NCBI GenBank assembly: GCA_001796155.1
Contig: MGLU01000013.1
Span: forward strand, 1 to 9,368
Reading direction: 5' to 3'
DNA: 9,368 nucleotides
Source of the DNA: Chlamydiae bacterium RIFCSPHIGHO2_12_FULL_27_8
GTDB taxonomy: Bacteria; Chlamydiota; Chlamydiia; Chlamydiales; SM23-39
Shown: in pieces, positions 1-6,466 of the stretch
Layout: each line of letters opens with the position of its first letter
Numbering within the stretch: the first letter of the stretch is position 1
The notes under the pieces: generated by a model
The model's input: the letters and a program-made list of their open reading frames with translations, nothing else
What the model was told of the DNA's origin: nothing
Database searches by the model: none
Program-made: the position numbers and the translations under genes

Positions 1-85
1 CAACATAAGAGACTTATAAAAATTTAAATTATTTAGGGTTCATCCGATAAAACATATGGAGCGTTTTGAAAAAACGTTGATGCAG

Positions 86-167
86 TGCGAAAGAGGGGAC
101 TCGAACCCCTACGAGAAATCTCACTACCACCTCAAGGTAGCGTGTCTACCAGTTCCACCACTTTCGC
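86..167 (-). tRNA. tRNA-Leu, anticodon GAG
   Basis: On the minus strand this folds as a class II tRNA. The acceptor stem is GCGAAAG paired with CTTTCGC, the D-arm holds AACTGGTAGAC, the anticodon stem is CTACC/GGTAG around the loop TTGAGGT, a long variable arm follows (TGAG-ATTT-CTCG), and the T-arm is AGGGG-TTCGAGT-CCCCT. The anticodon is GAG, reading CUC and CUU leucine codons. The discriminator base is A, as expected for leucine tRNAs. The next three bases on the minus strand are CTG, so CCA is not encoded and must be added by a nucleotidyltransferase. The gene is far more GC-rich than its surroundings, which is usual for a tRNA in an AT-rich genome. A matching promoter lies just upstream (181-210). 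Confidence 0.96.
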
Positions 168-180
168 AGGAAAAGACAAT

Positions 181-210
181 ATTATATTGAAACAATCAAT
201 ATTGTTACAA
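181..210 (-). promoter_or_regulatory. Promoter of tRNA-Leu
   Basis: On the minus strand TTGTAA (210 to 205) and TATAAT (186 to 181) are separated by 18 bases. This predicts a start near 174, about seven bases before the mature tRNA 5' end. The -10 box is a perfect consensus. The spacer carries most of an inverted repeat (AACAAT-CAAT-ATTGTT, 191-206), which could be chance in such AT-rich DNA. Confidence 0.6.
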
Positions 211-308
211 GACCCTTAAACAATTTAAAAAATTGTTATAACTTTTTGCTGCTAAAATTTTTCACTTATTAATTGATTTTTTTGAAAATTTATTTTACAC
301 TTTTAAGC

Positions 309-578
309 ATGACAACAATAGTACATGTACCAACCTATAGAAGTATAACTCATCAGTATAGCGAGGGTTTTAAAGGAACTTCTCCTATTAGAGATGTAGA
401 TGAGCTAATGATTCATTTTATTGCCAAGGCTATAGGGGGTAAAAGATTAGAATGGACTCGTATTAAAATGGAGATAGATTCAGTATTAATTACAAAATGT
501 AAAGTCTCTGCTAAAAAGAGTTCAATATTATCGAATAGAATCTTAAAATTTATTTTTCCACAGCCAAAAAAGCATTAA
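309..578 (+). CDS. Small basic protein of unknown function
   Basis: I do not recognise this 89-residue protein. It begins MTTIVHVPTYRS and has a central segment that reads like a folded domain (GTSPIRDVDELMIHFIAKAI, then GGKRLEWTRIKMEIDS). The tail is lysine-rich and ends PQPKKH. There is no signal peptide, membrane segment or known motif. The frame can be extended to a TTG at 273, but that adds only a hydrophobic AT-rich run, so the ATG at 309 is preferred; neither start has a clear Shine-Dalgarno site. By eye the reading frame is less AT-rich than the noncoding DNA before it, which supports coding. It converges on the metallopeptidase gene and their stop codons share the bases TTAA. It could also be a decayed fragment of a larger gene. 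Confidence 0.45.
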   Translation: MTTIVHVPTYRSITHQYSEGFKGTSPIRDVDELMIHFIAKAIGGKRLEWTRIKMEIDSVLITKCKVSAKKSSILSNRILKFIFPQPKKH

Positions 579-2215
579 TTACATTCTTGAACCCAAGCAT
601 CAGATGAAAATTGTTTTCCTGTAACATATTCTATAAGATCATCCCATCTGTACTTATTTCCCGGCATAAAAAGTCTTTCAGTTAAAAATTTTGCAGCACC
701 TTTTCTCCATATTCTGTCTTCTTTTGTAACTTCTAAAATTTTCTTCTGAAGCGTTGAAGCAAAGACCTCCCCTATTAAATAACAGTAATAGTATACAGGA
801 GCAAGACCAATATGATATTTTGAAGCCCAATCTTGTTTATCTTCTCTGTTTTCAGGCCTTTTCATATAGTAATATTTTTCAAAAAGGTCCCACCATAATT
901 TATTTAAATCCTGATCCGGATTTGAATAAAATTCTTTTTCAAATTCTGTTATTAAAAAAGCGGATCTTGAAAAAACAAGCTGTTTTCTTTTAATACCTTT
1001 TTCAATTGAATCCAATAATTCATTATTGGTGGAGTTCAAAAACTCTTCCAAAAACTGAGCTGTATATGCCTGCCTTCCCATAAATAAAGCTAAAGCTTCT
1101 GTAGTAATTGTATGTGAAGCGGTTCTAAGAAGCCATGGCAGGTTTCTATCAATATTTAAATCATATATTCCATGACCAAATTCATGAAGAAGAGTTTCCA
1201 TCCATTGGGAATTTGGGTGGATATTATTTAAAGTTCTTACATCACCTTTTCTATCAATATCTATACAAAAAGCATGCTGATTTTTTCCTTCTTTTTCATA
1301 TAAATCGCTTCTTTTTACTAAATCTTCTATTTCAAAGCCCATTTTTTCATAAAAACATTTTGCAATTTCTAAAACATCTTTATCAGCATAGAGATCTTTT
1401 AGCTGAACGGATTCTATTGGATCTATTTGACAAAAAGGATCTTTCCAAGCCCAGGTACCAATTTCATCTACACCAACATTATAAGTTTTTGCTAAAATTT
1501 CATTTACTTCTAAAAGCATTTTTTTAAATGAATCATCAGTATGAACTTTAAGGTCATTGAATGTATCAAATAAAACTTCCTTGCTCATTTCATTTAGATC
1601 AAGCTGCATTTCAAAATAATTATTATATCCCAAATGGTTTGCTGCCTTATTTCTAAGCTTTGCAATATCAATAATTTTATCTGCAAGTTCAAGGCCTATT
1701 TCTTTTGAAGCTTCCCATGCAATTTTTCTGGTTTTAACATCTGTTTCATTCTTTAAAATTTCTCTAATCATGTTTTCGGTTACCCTCTTCCCTTCAATAT
1801 TAGCTCTAAAATTAGCATATGTCTGAAAAAGTTCAGCTTCTTTTTTAGAAAGATCTATTAAAATGGACTTTGGAAGCATGTTTGCTTTAAAGGTATTTAA
1901 TAATATTTTAAGCTCTCTTTTTAAAATTGGATTTTGAAGACCATCTTTTTCAAAATAAATAAGTTTTTCATAAACCTCTTCATCGGAAAAATAAATTTTA
2001 TATTCACTATCTAAGGTAGCAACAAGATCAGCAGCATCTTTAGACCCTGTAGTTTCCAAAAGCCAAATTGCCTTATTTACCTGTTCTTCCTTAATTTCAA
2101 TTTTTGAAATAAAATTATCTAAAAACTGCTCAAAAGTTCTATCTTTATCTTCTAAAATCGGATATAATTTTAAAAAACTTAAAAAAATTATGAAAAAAAT
2201 TTTTATAATCCTCAT
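575..2215 (-). CDS. Zinc metallopeptidase, M2 (ACE-like) family
   Basis: A 546-residue gluzincin-type peptidase. The zinc site is HEFGH at residues 344-348, with the likely third ligand E373 in TTEALALFMG, 25 residues after the second histidine, the spacing of M2 and M3 enzymes. Near the C-terminus SKYHIGLAPVYYY (465-477) matches the substrate-binding stretch of angiotensin-converting enzyme (KFHIPANVPYIRY in testis ACE): H468 and Y475 align with ACE His513 and Tyr520. This favours M2 over M3 oligopeptidases. Known members cleave peptides, often removing C-terminal dipeptides; the substrate here is unknown. Residues 4-19 are strongly hydrophobic (IKIFFIIFLSFLKLYP), so the protein may be exported or membrane-anchored. 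The first 26 bases overlap yidD head to head. The ATG at 2215 is the only plausible start, since the next methionine is at residue 113. A weak GGTAGG lies upstream. The length is normal for bacterial relatives and the gene looks intact. Confidence 0.9.
   Translation of the reverse strand: MRIIKIFFIIFLSFLKLYPILEDKDRTFEQFLDNFISKIEIKEEQVNKAIWLLETTGSKDAADLVATLDSEYKIYFSDEEVYEKLIYFEKDGLQNPILKRELKILLNTFKANMLPKSILIDLSKKEAELFQTYANFRANIEGKRVTENMIREILKNETDVKTRKIAWEASKEIGLELADKIIDIAKLRNKAANHLGYNNYFEMQLDLNEMSKEVLFDTFNDLKVHTDDSFKKMLLEVNEILAKTYNVGVDEIGTWAWKDPFCQIDPIESVQLKDLYADKDVLEIAKCFYEKMGFEIEDLVKRSDLYEKEGKNQHAFCIDIDRKGDVRTLNNIHPNSQWMETLLHEFGHGIYDLNIDRNLPWLLRTASHTITTEALALFMGRQAYTAQFLEEFLNSTNNELLDSIEKGIKRKQLVFSRSAFLITEFEKEFYSNPDQDLNKLWWDLFEKYYYMKRPENREDKQDWASKYHIGLAPVYYYCYLIGEVFASTLQKKILEVTKEDRIWRKGAAKFLTERLFMPGNKYRWDDLIEYVTGKQFSSDAWVQECN
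2163..2168 (+). promoter_or_regulatory. Possible -10 box for yidD
   Basis: A perfect TATAAT lies 21 bases before the yidD ATG, inside the metallopeptidase coding region. No good -35 box is found 16-18 bases upstream. No plus-strand gene precedes yidD closely, so a promoter is needed somewhere in this area, but in DNA this AT-rich a chance match is possible. Confidence 0.4.
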
Positions 2216-2399
2216 TCGTACCTACCAATTAGTTTTAAGCCCTCATCTAAGAGACAACTGTAGATTTACACCGACTTGCTCAGAATATTCCCTGCAAGCT
2301 TTTAAAAGGTTTGGGATTATAAAAGCGCTTTTTTTAACTATCAAGAGAATTTTTAAATGTAATCCTTTTCACAAGGGAGGGGAAGATAAAATTGTTTAA
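2190..2399 (+). CDS. yidD: YidD, membrane protein insertion efficiency factor
   Basis: A 69-residue protein with the full YidD signature: ILIRTYQLVLSP (7-18), CRFTPTCSEYSLQAF (24-38), then FGIIKALFLTIKRIFKCNPF (41-60) and HKGGEDKIV at the end. In known bacteria YidD sits at the inner face of the cytoplasmic membrane and assists YidC-dependent membrane insertion. The N-terminal residues MKKIFIILIR align with the usual family start, so the ATG at 2190 is well placed although no Shine-Dalgarno site is seen. yidD normally lies in the rpmH-rnpA-yidD-yidC cluster; here it stands alone, between a divergent peptidase gene and pheT. Its first 26 bases overlap the peptidase start on the other strand. 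pheT follows after 57 bases and could be partly co-transcribed. Confidence 0.95.
   Translation: MKKIFIILIRTYQLVLSPHLRDNCRFTPTCSEYSLQAFKRFGIIKALFLTIKRIFKCNPFHKGGEDKIV
2316..2344 (-). promoter_or_regulatory. Candidate promoter of the metallopeptidase, inside yidD
   Basis: On the minus strand TTGATA (2344 to 2339) and TATAAT (2321 to 2316) stand 17 bases apart, nearly the sigma70 consensus with ideal spacing. The predicted start is near 2309, giving a leader of about 95 bases before the peptidase ATG, fully antisense to the 5' half of yidD. The assignment is inferred from sequence match and position only. Confidence 0.5.
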
Positions 2400-2421
2400 T
2401 TTTTCTTCCTTCCAATATAAA
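2392..2421 (+). promoter_or_regulatory. Possible promoter of pheT
   Basis: TTGTTT (2392-2397, overlapping the yidD stop codon) and TATAAA (2416-2421) are 18 bases apart, predicting a short leader of about 30 bases before pheT. Other TATAAA boxes nearby (2427, 2437) lack a -35 partner. Read-through from yidD is the alternative, since no terminator hairpin is seen between the genes. Confidence 0.35.
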
Positions 2422-2456
2422 ATTATTATAAATTAGTATAAAAAAAGATAAAAATT

Positions 2457-4829
2457 ATGAAGATATCTCTCTCTTTAATAAAAGAATTTTTAAATTTCAA
2501 TCTTTCCTTAAAAGAAATTGAGCAGCATTTCACAATGGCAGGTATAGAAATTGAAGGCATAATAAACGAAACGCCTTCTTTTGAAAATGTAGTATCTGTA
2601 AAAGTTTTAGAAGTAAAAAGGCATCCTAAAAGTGAAAAACTTGTAATTGCGAGTGTAACAGATGGCAAAAAAAATTATCAGGTAGTATGCGGTGCAGAAA
2701 ACTGCAAAAAAGGTCTTTTTACTGCTTTAGCAAAGGAAAATGGATTTATAACTTTTGAAAATAAACAAATTTTTATTAAAAAAACTAAACTTTTAGATAT
2801 TGATTCTGAAGGAATGCTTTTATCATCTAGAGAACTTAACTTTTCAAATGACCACACAGGTATTATCGAATTGGATGAAAATTTTGAACTAGGAATAGAC
2901 CTAAAAGTATTAAATGAGCCAATTCTGGAAATTTCTTTAACTCCAAATTTAGGTCATCTTCTTAGTGCATATGGTCTTGCAAAAGAGCTTGGAGCGATAA
3001 TAAATAAAAAAGCATTTTTAAAACCTTTAAAATTAAAGGAGACAAAAGAAACTGTCGATCAACTATTTGATGTAAAAATTTCAGACGAAAGATCTAAAAG
3101 ATATTCTCTAAGAATACTAAAAAACATAAAAGTTAAAAAATCTCCCTATTCTATAAGAAAACAATTGGAAGCTGCAGGATTTAGATCGATAAATAATGTT
3201 GTTGATGCAATAAATTTAACAATGCTGAAACTAGGCCATCCGATGCATGCATTTGATCTTGATAAACTTCAAGGCAATACAATAAAAGTATCCTTTTTGA
3301 AACAGGATATCGAAATGTTATGTCTTGATGATGAAAATAGAAAAATTAAAAAAAATACACTTGTGATAGAAGATTCTAAAAACGTTTTGGCTATTGCGGG
3401 TATAATAGGTTCAAAAGATTCTTCTGTGGACGAAAGCACAAAAAACATAGTTATAGAAGCAGCATATTTTGATCCGTCTGCTATTAGAAAAACTTCTAAA
3501 GATCTAAGTTTAAAAACAGAAAGTTCAATACGTTTTGAGAAAGGTATAGATCCAAACATGATACCTTATGCTATAGACTACGCAGCAAATTTGATTTATG
3601 AAATAACAAATTGTGAAATTTTATCAAATAAAATCGATAAAATGACTGAAAAATTTCTTCCTAAAAAAATTAAATTAAGAGTTACAAGAGTTGAAGAAAT
3701 TTTAGGAAAACATATTAGTTTAAATGAAATTACAAATATTTTTGAAAGACTTGCCTTTCAAATAATGTCTGCAACTGAAGAAGAAGTTATAGTTTCTATT
3801 CCGACAAACAGAAATGATATTAATATTGAAATAGATCTTATTGAAGAAATTGCAAGAATTTTCGGATATAATAATTTAAGGTATGAAAAAGCTTTTTATC
3901 AAAACTCTAAAATTACTAACAGTGATTTATATATTTTTGAAAAAAGTTTAAAGCATCATTTTAGACAATGTTCCATGCAGGAAATTTTAACCTGCGATTT
4001 AATTGGACCGGATCTTGCAGAAAAATCTTCTTTATTAAATATTTCAAATGATTCGTTAGTACATGTAAAACATTATAAATCAATAGATCAATCCATTTTA
4101 AGACCTTCGCTTTTACCTTCATTTTTAGAAGCGGCAAAATACAATTTTGATCATAAGAATTTTGATTTGCCATTTTTTGAAATATCTAAAACACATTTTA
4201 AAAATGATAATAAAATTATTGAAATATGGACACTAGGATTACTTTTAAGCGGCAAAAAAAGACCTCATTATTTTGATCAAAACAATTTAGATTTAGATTT
4301 TTTTGATTTGAAAGGAATTTTAGAGAACTTTTTTGAAACGGTTTTAACAAAAAAATATAAATTTAAAAAATCTAATTATGAAGCACTGCATCCTCATAGA
4401 CAGGCTAATATATTTTTAGATAGCGATGATATTGCCTATATAGGTGAAGTGCATCCAAATCTTTTAAAAAGTTTTGATATTAAAAAAAGAATATATTTTG
4501 CAGAAATAAACCTATCTAAAATATTCAATTTCAGAAAAACAAATTTGAAATATGAAGAAATAAGTCTTTTCCCGGGTTCGGAAAGAGATTTGACAATTTC
4601 AATTGATAAAAAAATAGAAATGTCAAAAATTTTCGATATTTTAAATAAAATTTCTTCTCCAATATTAAACAGATATGAACTTCTAGATATTTTCGAAGCT
4701 AAAAGTGAAACAAAAAATATTACTTTAAGATTTTTCTATCAGGATAATTTAAAAACTCTTCTCAATGAAGAAATTGATAAAGAACATTTAAAAATTGTTT
4801 CTAATATTGAAAATCAACTAAAAAAATAA
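2457..4829 (+). CDS. pheT: Phenylalanine--tRNA ligase beta subunit
   Basis: A full-length 790-residue PheT, the beta chain of the alpha2-beta2 enzyme that charges tRNA-Phe; the beta chain binds tRNA and carries the editing site that removes mischarged tyrosine. Domains in order: N-terminal segment (MKISLSLIKEFLN); EMAP-type tRNA-binding OB fold, about 40-150, with VKRHPKSEKL and YQVVCGAENC; the LTPNLGHLLSAYGLAKELGA link (161-180); B3/B4 editing region, about 210-370, with GHPMHAFD (260-267) and RFEKGIDP; B5 domain, about 400-475, with IPTNRNDINIEIDLIEEIA; a catalytic-like core; and a C-terminal FDX-ACB anticodon-binding domain, about 700-790, starting LFPGSERDLTIS. The gene appears intact. 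Unusually, pheS is not directly upstream; yidD is there instead. No clear Shine-Dalgarno site precedes the ATG, and no terminator hairpin is evident after the stop. Confidence 0.97.
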   Translation: MKISLSLIKEFLNFNLSLKEIEQHFTMAGIEIEGIINETPSFENVVSVKVLEVKRHPKSEKLVIASVTDGKKNYQVVCGAENCKKGLFTALAKENGFITFENKQIFIKKTKLLDIDSEGMLLSSRELNFSNDHTGIIELDENFELGIDLKVLNEPILEISLTPNLGHLLSAYGLAKELGAIINKKAFLKPLKLKETKETVDQLFDVKISDERSKRYSLRILKNIKVKKSPYSIRKQLEAAGFRSINNVVDAINLTMLKLGHPMHAFDLDKLQGNTIKVSFLKQDIEMLCLDDENRKIKKNTLVIEDSKNVLAIAGIIGSKDSSVDESTKNIVIEAAYFDPSAIRKTSKDLSLKTESSIRFEKGIDPNMIPYAIDYAANLIYEITNCEILSNKIDKMTEKFLPKKIKLRVTRVEEILGKHISLNEITNIFERLAFQIMSATEEEVIVSIPTNRNDINIEIDLIEEIARIFGYNNLRYEKAFYQNSKITNSDLYIFEKSLKHHFRQCSMQEILTCDLIGPDLAEKSSLLNISNDSLVHVKHYKSIDQSILRPSLLPSFLEAAKYNFDHKNFDLPFFEISKTHFKNDNKIIEIWTLGLLLSGKKRPHYFDQNNLDLDFFDLKGILENFFETVLTKKYKFKKSNYEALHPHRQANIFLDSDDIAYIGEVHPNLLKSFDIKKRIYFAEINLSKIFNFRKTNLKYEEISLFPGSERDLTISIDKKIEMSKIFDILNKISSPILNRYELLDIFEAKSETKNITLRFFYQDNLKTLLNEEIDKEHLKIVSNIENQLKK

Positions 4830-4884
4830 ATTTTCAATTAATTAAACAACTTCTTATCAAAATTGTTAAAAAACATAAAACATC

Positions 4885-4914
4885 TTGCAAAATAGATATG
4901 AATATCAATAAGAT
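4885..4914 (+). promoter_or_regulatory. Possible promoter of the MORN-repeat lipoprotein
   Basis: TTGCAA (4885-4890) and TAAGAT (4909-4914) are separated by 18 bases, in the 120-base gap after pheT. The predicted leader is about 30 bases and includes the strong Shine-Dalgarno site TTGGAGG (4937-4943). The -10 match is only moderate, with a GATAAT just beside it. Confidence 0.35.
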
Positions 4915-4949
4915 AATGTTTAAACATATGTATTTTTTGGAGGCAATAA

Positions 4950-5978
4950 ATGAAAGCGTTAAAAATGTGTTTTTGTCTTTTATCACTTGTAGCAATAACT
5001 GCATGTAGTAAAAAAGACAAAAATGACGGCGTTGTATCAAAACAATTTGTGCACAAATATGGTTTTGATATGACCGAAAATGAATGGGAATCTAGAGAAA
5101 AAGATGGTCAGTCTATTTCTGTTTTAGAAAATGGTGTAGCAGTAAAGCATTCATATGAAGATGGTGTTTTACATGGAGAGACATCATACACATTTCCAAA
5201 CAGTTCATTAGTAGAAAAAGTATTTGTTTATGAACAGGGTGTATTAATAAAAGAAATCACAAATGATGAAAATGGTATTCCTCTTCAAGAAAATGCTTTT
5301 GAATCTGAAAATAGAAAAAGAGTTACTACTTGGGATAAAGCAGGAGTTCCTATTTCTATTGAAGACTATATTGATAATAACCTTGTTAATGCTACATATT
5401 TCAAACCAAATAATGAATCGGAAGCTACAATTCAAAACGGTTCCGGAATAAGGATTAAAAGATCTAGAAATGGTGAGATGCAATATAAAGACATTATTGA
5501 AAATGGTATTTTAAAAAACAGAACTACATTTCATCCAAATGGACAAATAAAATCAAAAACATCTTACAACAGTTTTATGCTTGAAGGCGAACAAACAGTA
5601 TATGGTGAAGACGGCAAGCTTATAATGAAAACAAATTGGAAAGATGGAAATCTAGACGGTTCTAAAAGTACTTTTGTCAATGGGAACAAAATCTCTGAAA
5701 TACCATATTCTAACGGAATGAAAAATGGTATAGAAAGACATTGGGATACAAATGGCAGGCTTTTAGAAGAAATCCATTGGATAAATGATAAAAGACATGG
5801 CTCTCATAGAGTTTACAAAGAAAATGATACAGAGATCAAATGGTTTTATAAAGGAAAAGCTGTAAGCTTAAAAAGATTTGATGAGTTCTCGTATAGAGAA
5901 AAACTTATAGCTGACAAAGAAAACTTTGCATCTATCATAGAAAATATGAGTGATGAGGAAGCACTAAGAGAAGACTAA
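4950..5978 (+). CDS. Lipoprotein with MORN-type (YwqK-like) repeats
   Basis: A 342-residue secreted lipoprotein. The signal peptide MKALKMCFCLLSLVAITACS ends in the lipobox ITAC, so C19 should be lipidated after signal peptidase II cleavage. The mature part is built of degenerate repeats of about 24 residues with the MORN_2 pattern (G-x-x-x-x-Y/W-x-x-x-G-x-L-x-x-x-x-x-W/Y-x-x-G). The clearest are at about 75-97, 189-213, 213-237, 237-260 and 260-284, for example GERHW-like GIERHWDTNGRLLEEIHW (260-277). Such repeats form extended beta-hairpin stacks. Automatic annotation often calls them YwqK family antitoxins, but no toxin gene lies beside this one and it is predicted to be exported, so an antitoxin role is doubtful. 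The last 30 residues are charged and probably helical. The TTGGAGG site seven bases... upstream fixes the start. It ends at a bidirectional terminator shared with the next, convergent gene. Confidence 0.85.
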   Translation: MKALKMCFCLLSLVAITACSKKDKNDGVVSKQFVHKYGFDMTENEWESREKDGQSISVLENGVAVKHSYEDGVLHGETSYTFPNSSLVEKVFVYEQGVLIKEITNDENGIPLQENAFESENRKRVTTWDKAGVPISIEDYIDNNLVNATYFKPNNESEATIQNGSGIRIKRSRNGEMQYKDIIENGILKNRTTFHPNGQIKSKTSYNSFMLEGEQTVYGEDGKLIMKTNWKDGNLDGSKSTFVNGNKISEIPYSNGMKNGIERHWDTNGRLLEEIHWINDKRHGSHRVYKENDTEIKWFYKGKAVSLKRFDEFSYREKLIADKENFASIIENMSDEEALRED

Positions 5979-5986
5979 AAAAAAAA

Positions 5987-6014
5987 ATAAAAGCCCTTTT
6001 TTAAGGGCTTTTAT
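5987..6014. terminator. Bidirectional intrinsic terminator
   Basis: A perfect 12-base-pair stem, ATAAAAGCCCTT (5987-5998) with AAGGGCTTTTAT (6003-6014) and a TTTT loop, fills the 37-base gap between two convergent lipoprotein genes. For the minus-strand gene it is followed by a run of 11 T (complement of 5977-5987). For the plus-strand gene the T-rich tail is the distal stem arm and TTTTATATTATT. Confidence 0.9.
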
Positions 6015-6015
6015 A

Positions 6016-6327
6016 TTATTCAACTTTTTGTTCATTAAAAGAATCTAGATCAATTAAGTCCTGTTCGATTTCTAAAGATTTTAAAGCTTCTTCTGCAGAA
6101 ACTCTAAGTTCATCTAATTTATCATCTTCATCTTCAGTAATCAGAACTTCATCTTGAATTTCCTGAACAGCTTCATTTTCTGCATTTGTAATGCTTTCAT
6201 TATTTACTTCATTTATAGAACAGCATTTTTTACTACTATCATTTTTATCTTTATCATTTTTCTGACAAGAAACCAAAACAACGAAAGAAGTGAATACAAT
6301 AAAAAAGCCTGTTAATACTTTGTTCAT
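6016..6327 (-). CDS. Small acidic lipoprotein of unknown function
   Basis: A 103-residue protein with a clear lipoprotein signal: MNKVLTGFFIVFTSFVVLVSC, lipobox LVSC, lipidated C21. The mature part starts with a Lys/Asp/Asn linker (QKNDKDKNDSSKK), has a CC pair at 35-36, then becomes strongly acidic and probably helical (for example EVLITEDEDDKLDELRVS, EEALKSLEIEQDLIDLDSF). I know no family that it belongs to. The Shine-Dalgarno candidate is a GGGGG run seven bases before the ATG, in an AAACCC-CC-GGGTTT palindrome. The gene is convergent with the MORN-repeat lipoprotein and uses the same terminator; it is divergent from the zipper/cysteine-rich pair. Two lipoproteins side by side suggest an envelope-related locus, but that is inference. 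Confidence 0.75.
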   Translation of the reverse strand: MNKVLTGFFIVFTSFVVLVSCQKNDKDKNDSSKKCCSINEVNNESITNAENEAVQEIQDEVLITEDEDDKLDELRVSAEEALKSLEIEQDLIDLDSFNEQKVE

Positions 6328-6331
6328 TTAC

Positions 6332-6345
6332 AAACCCCCGGGTTT
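6332..6345 (-). promoter_or_regulatory. GC-rich palindrome holding the ribosome binding site
   Basis: AAACCC-CC-GGGTTT stands out from the AT-rich intergenic DNA. Read on the minus strand, its GGGGG is the likely Shine-Dalgarno site of the acidic lipoprotein gene, ending seven bases before the ATG. The RNA could pair as AAACC/GGUUU around a four-base loop and mask part of that site. Confidence 0.4.
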
Positions 6346-6466
6346 ATATGTTTACTTTTGAATCATAATAGTTTAACCATTTTTTTAGATATTATTTTTT
6401 TTTAATAAAATTTAATGTTTTTTTGTAATTAACAAAATAAGCTAATATGCAGTTACGAGGAAGAAC

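Noticed and set aside
62..76. Hairpin CGTTTT-GAA-AAAACG downstream of tRNA-Leu as a terminator
   Set aside because: The stem is only six pairs, mostly A-T, and no T-run follows it on the minus strand.
1..85. Coding end of another gene left of tRNA-Leu
   Set aside because: No frame of useful length or recognisable protein sequence is visible in this short AT-rich stretch.
1135..1527. 130-residue frame on the plus strand inside the metallopeptidase gene
   Set aside because: It is antisense to the zinc-site region of a well-supported gene, is rich in Phe, Leu and His as expected from reverse reading of AT-rich code, and has no Shine-Dalgarno site.
3269..4173. Minus-strand frames of 96 and 70 residues inside pheT
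   Set aside because: Both lie wholly in the conserved pheT coding region and look like reverse-strand shadows.
4834..5056. Two overlapping minus-strand frames of 68 and 72 residues after pheT
   Set aside because: They cover the promoter, ribosome binding site and signal-peptide region of the lipoprotein gene, show no protein-like pattern, and are best explained as chance frames.
4950..5978. Toxin-antitoxin system based on the YwqK-like protein
   Set aside because: No toxin-like gene is adjacent, and the lipoprotein signal places the product outside the cytoplasm.
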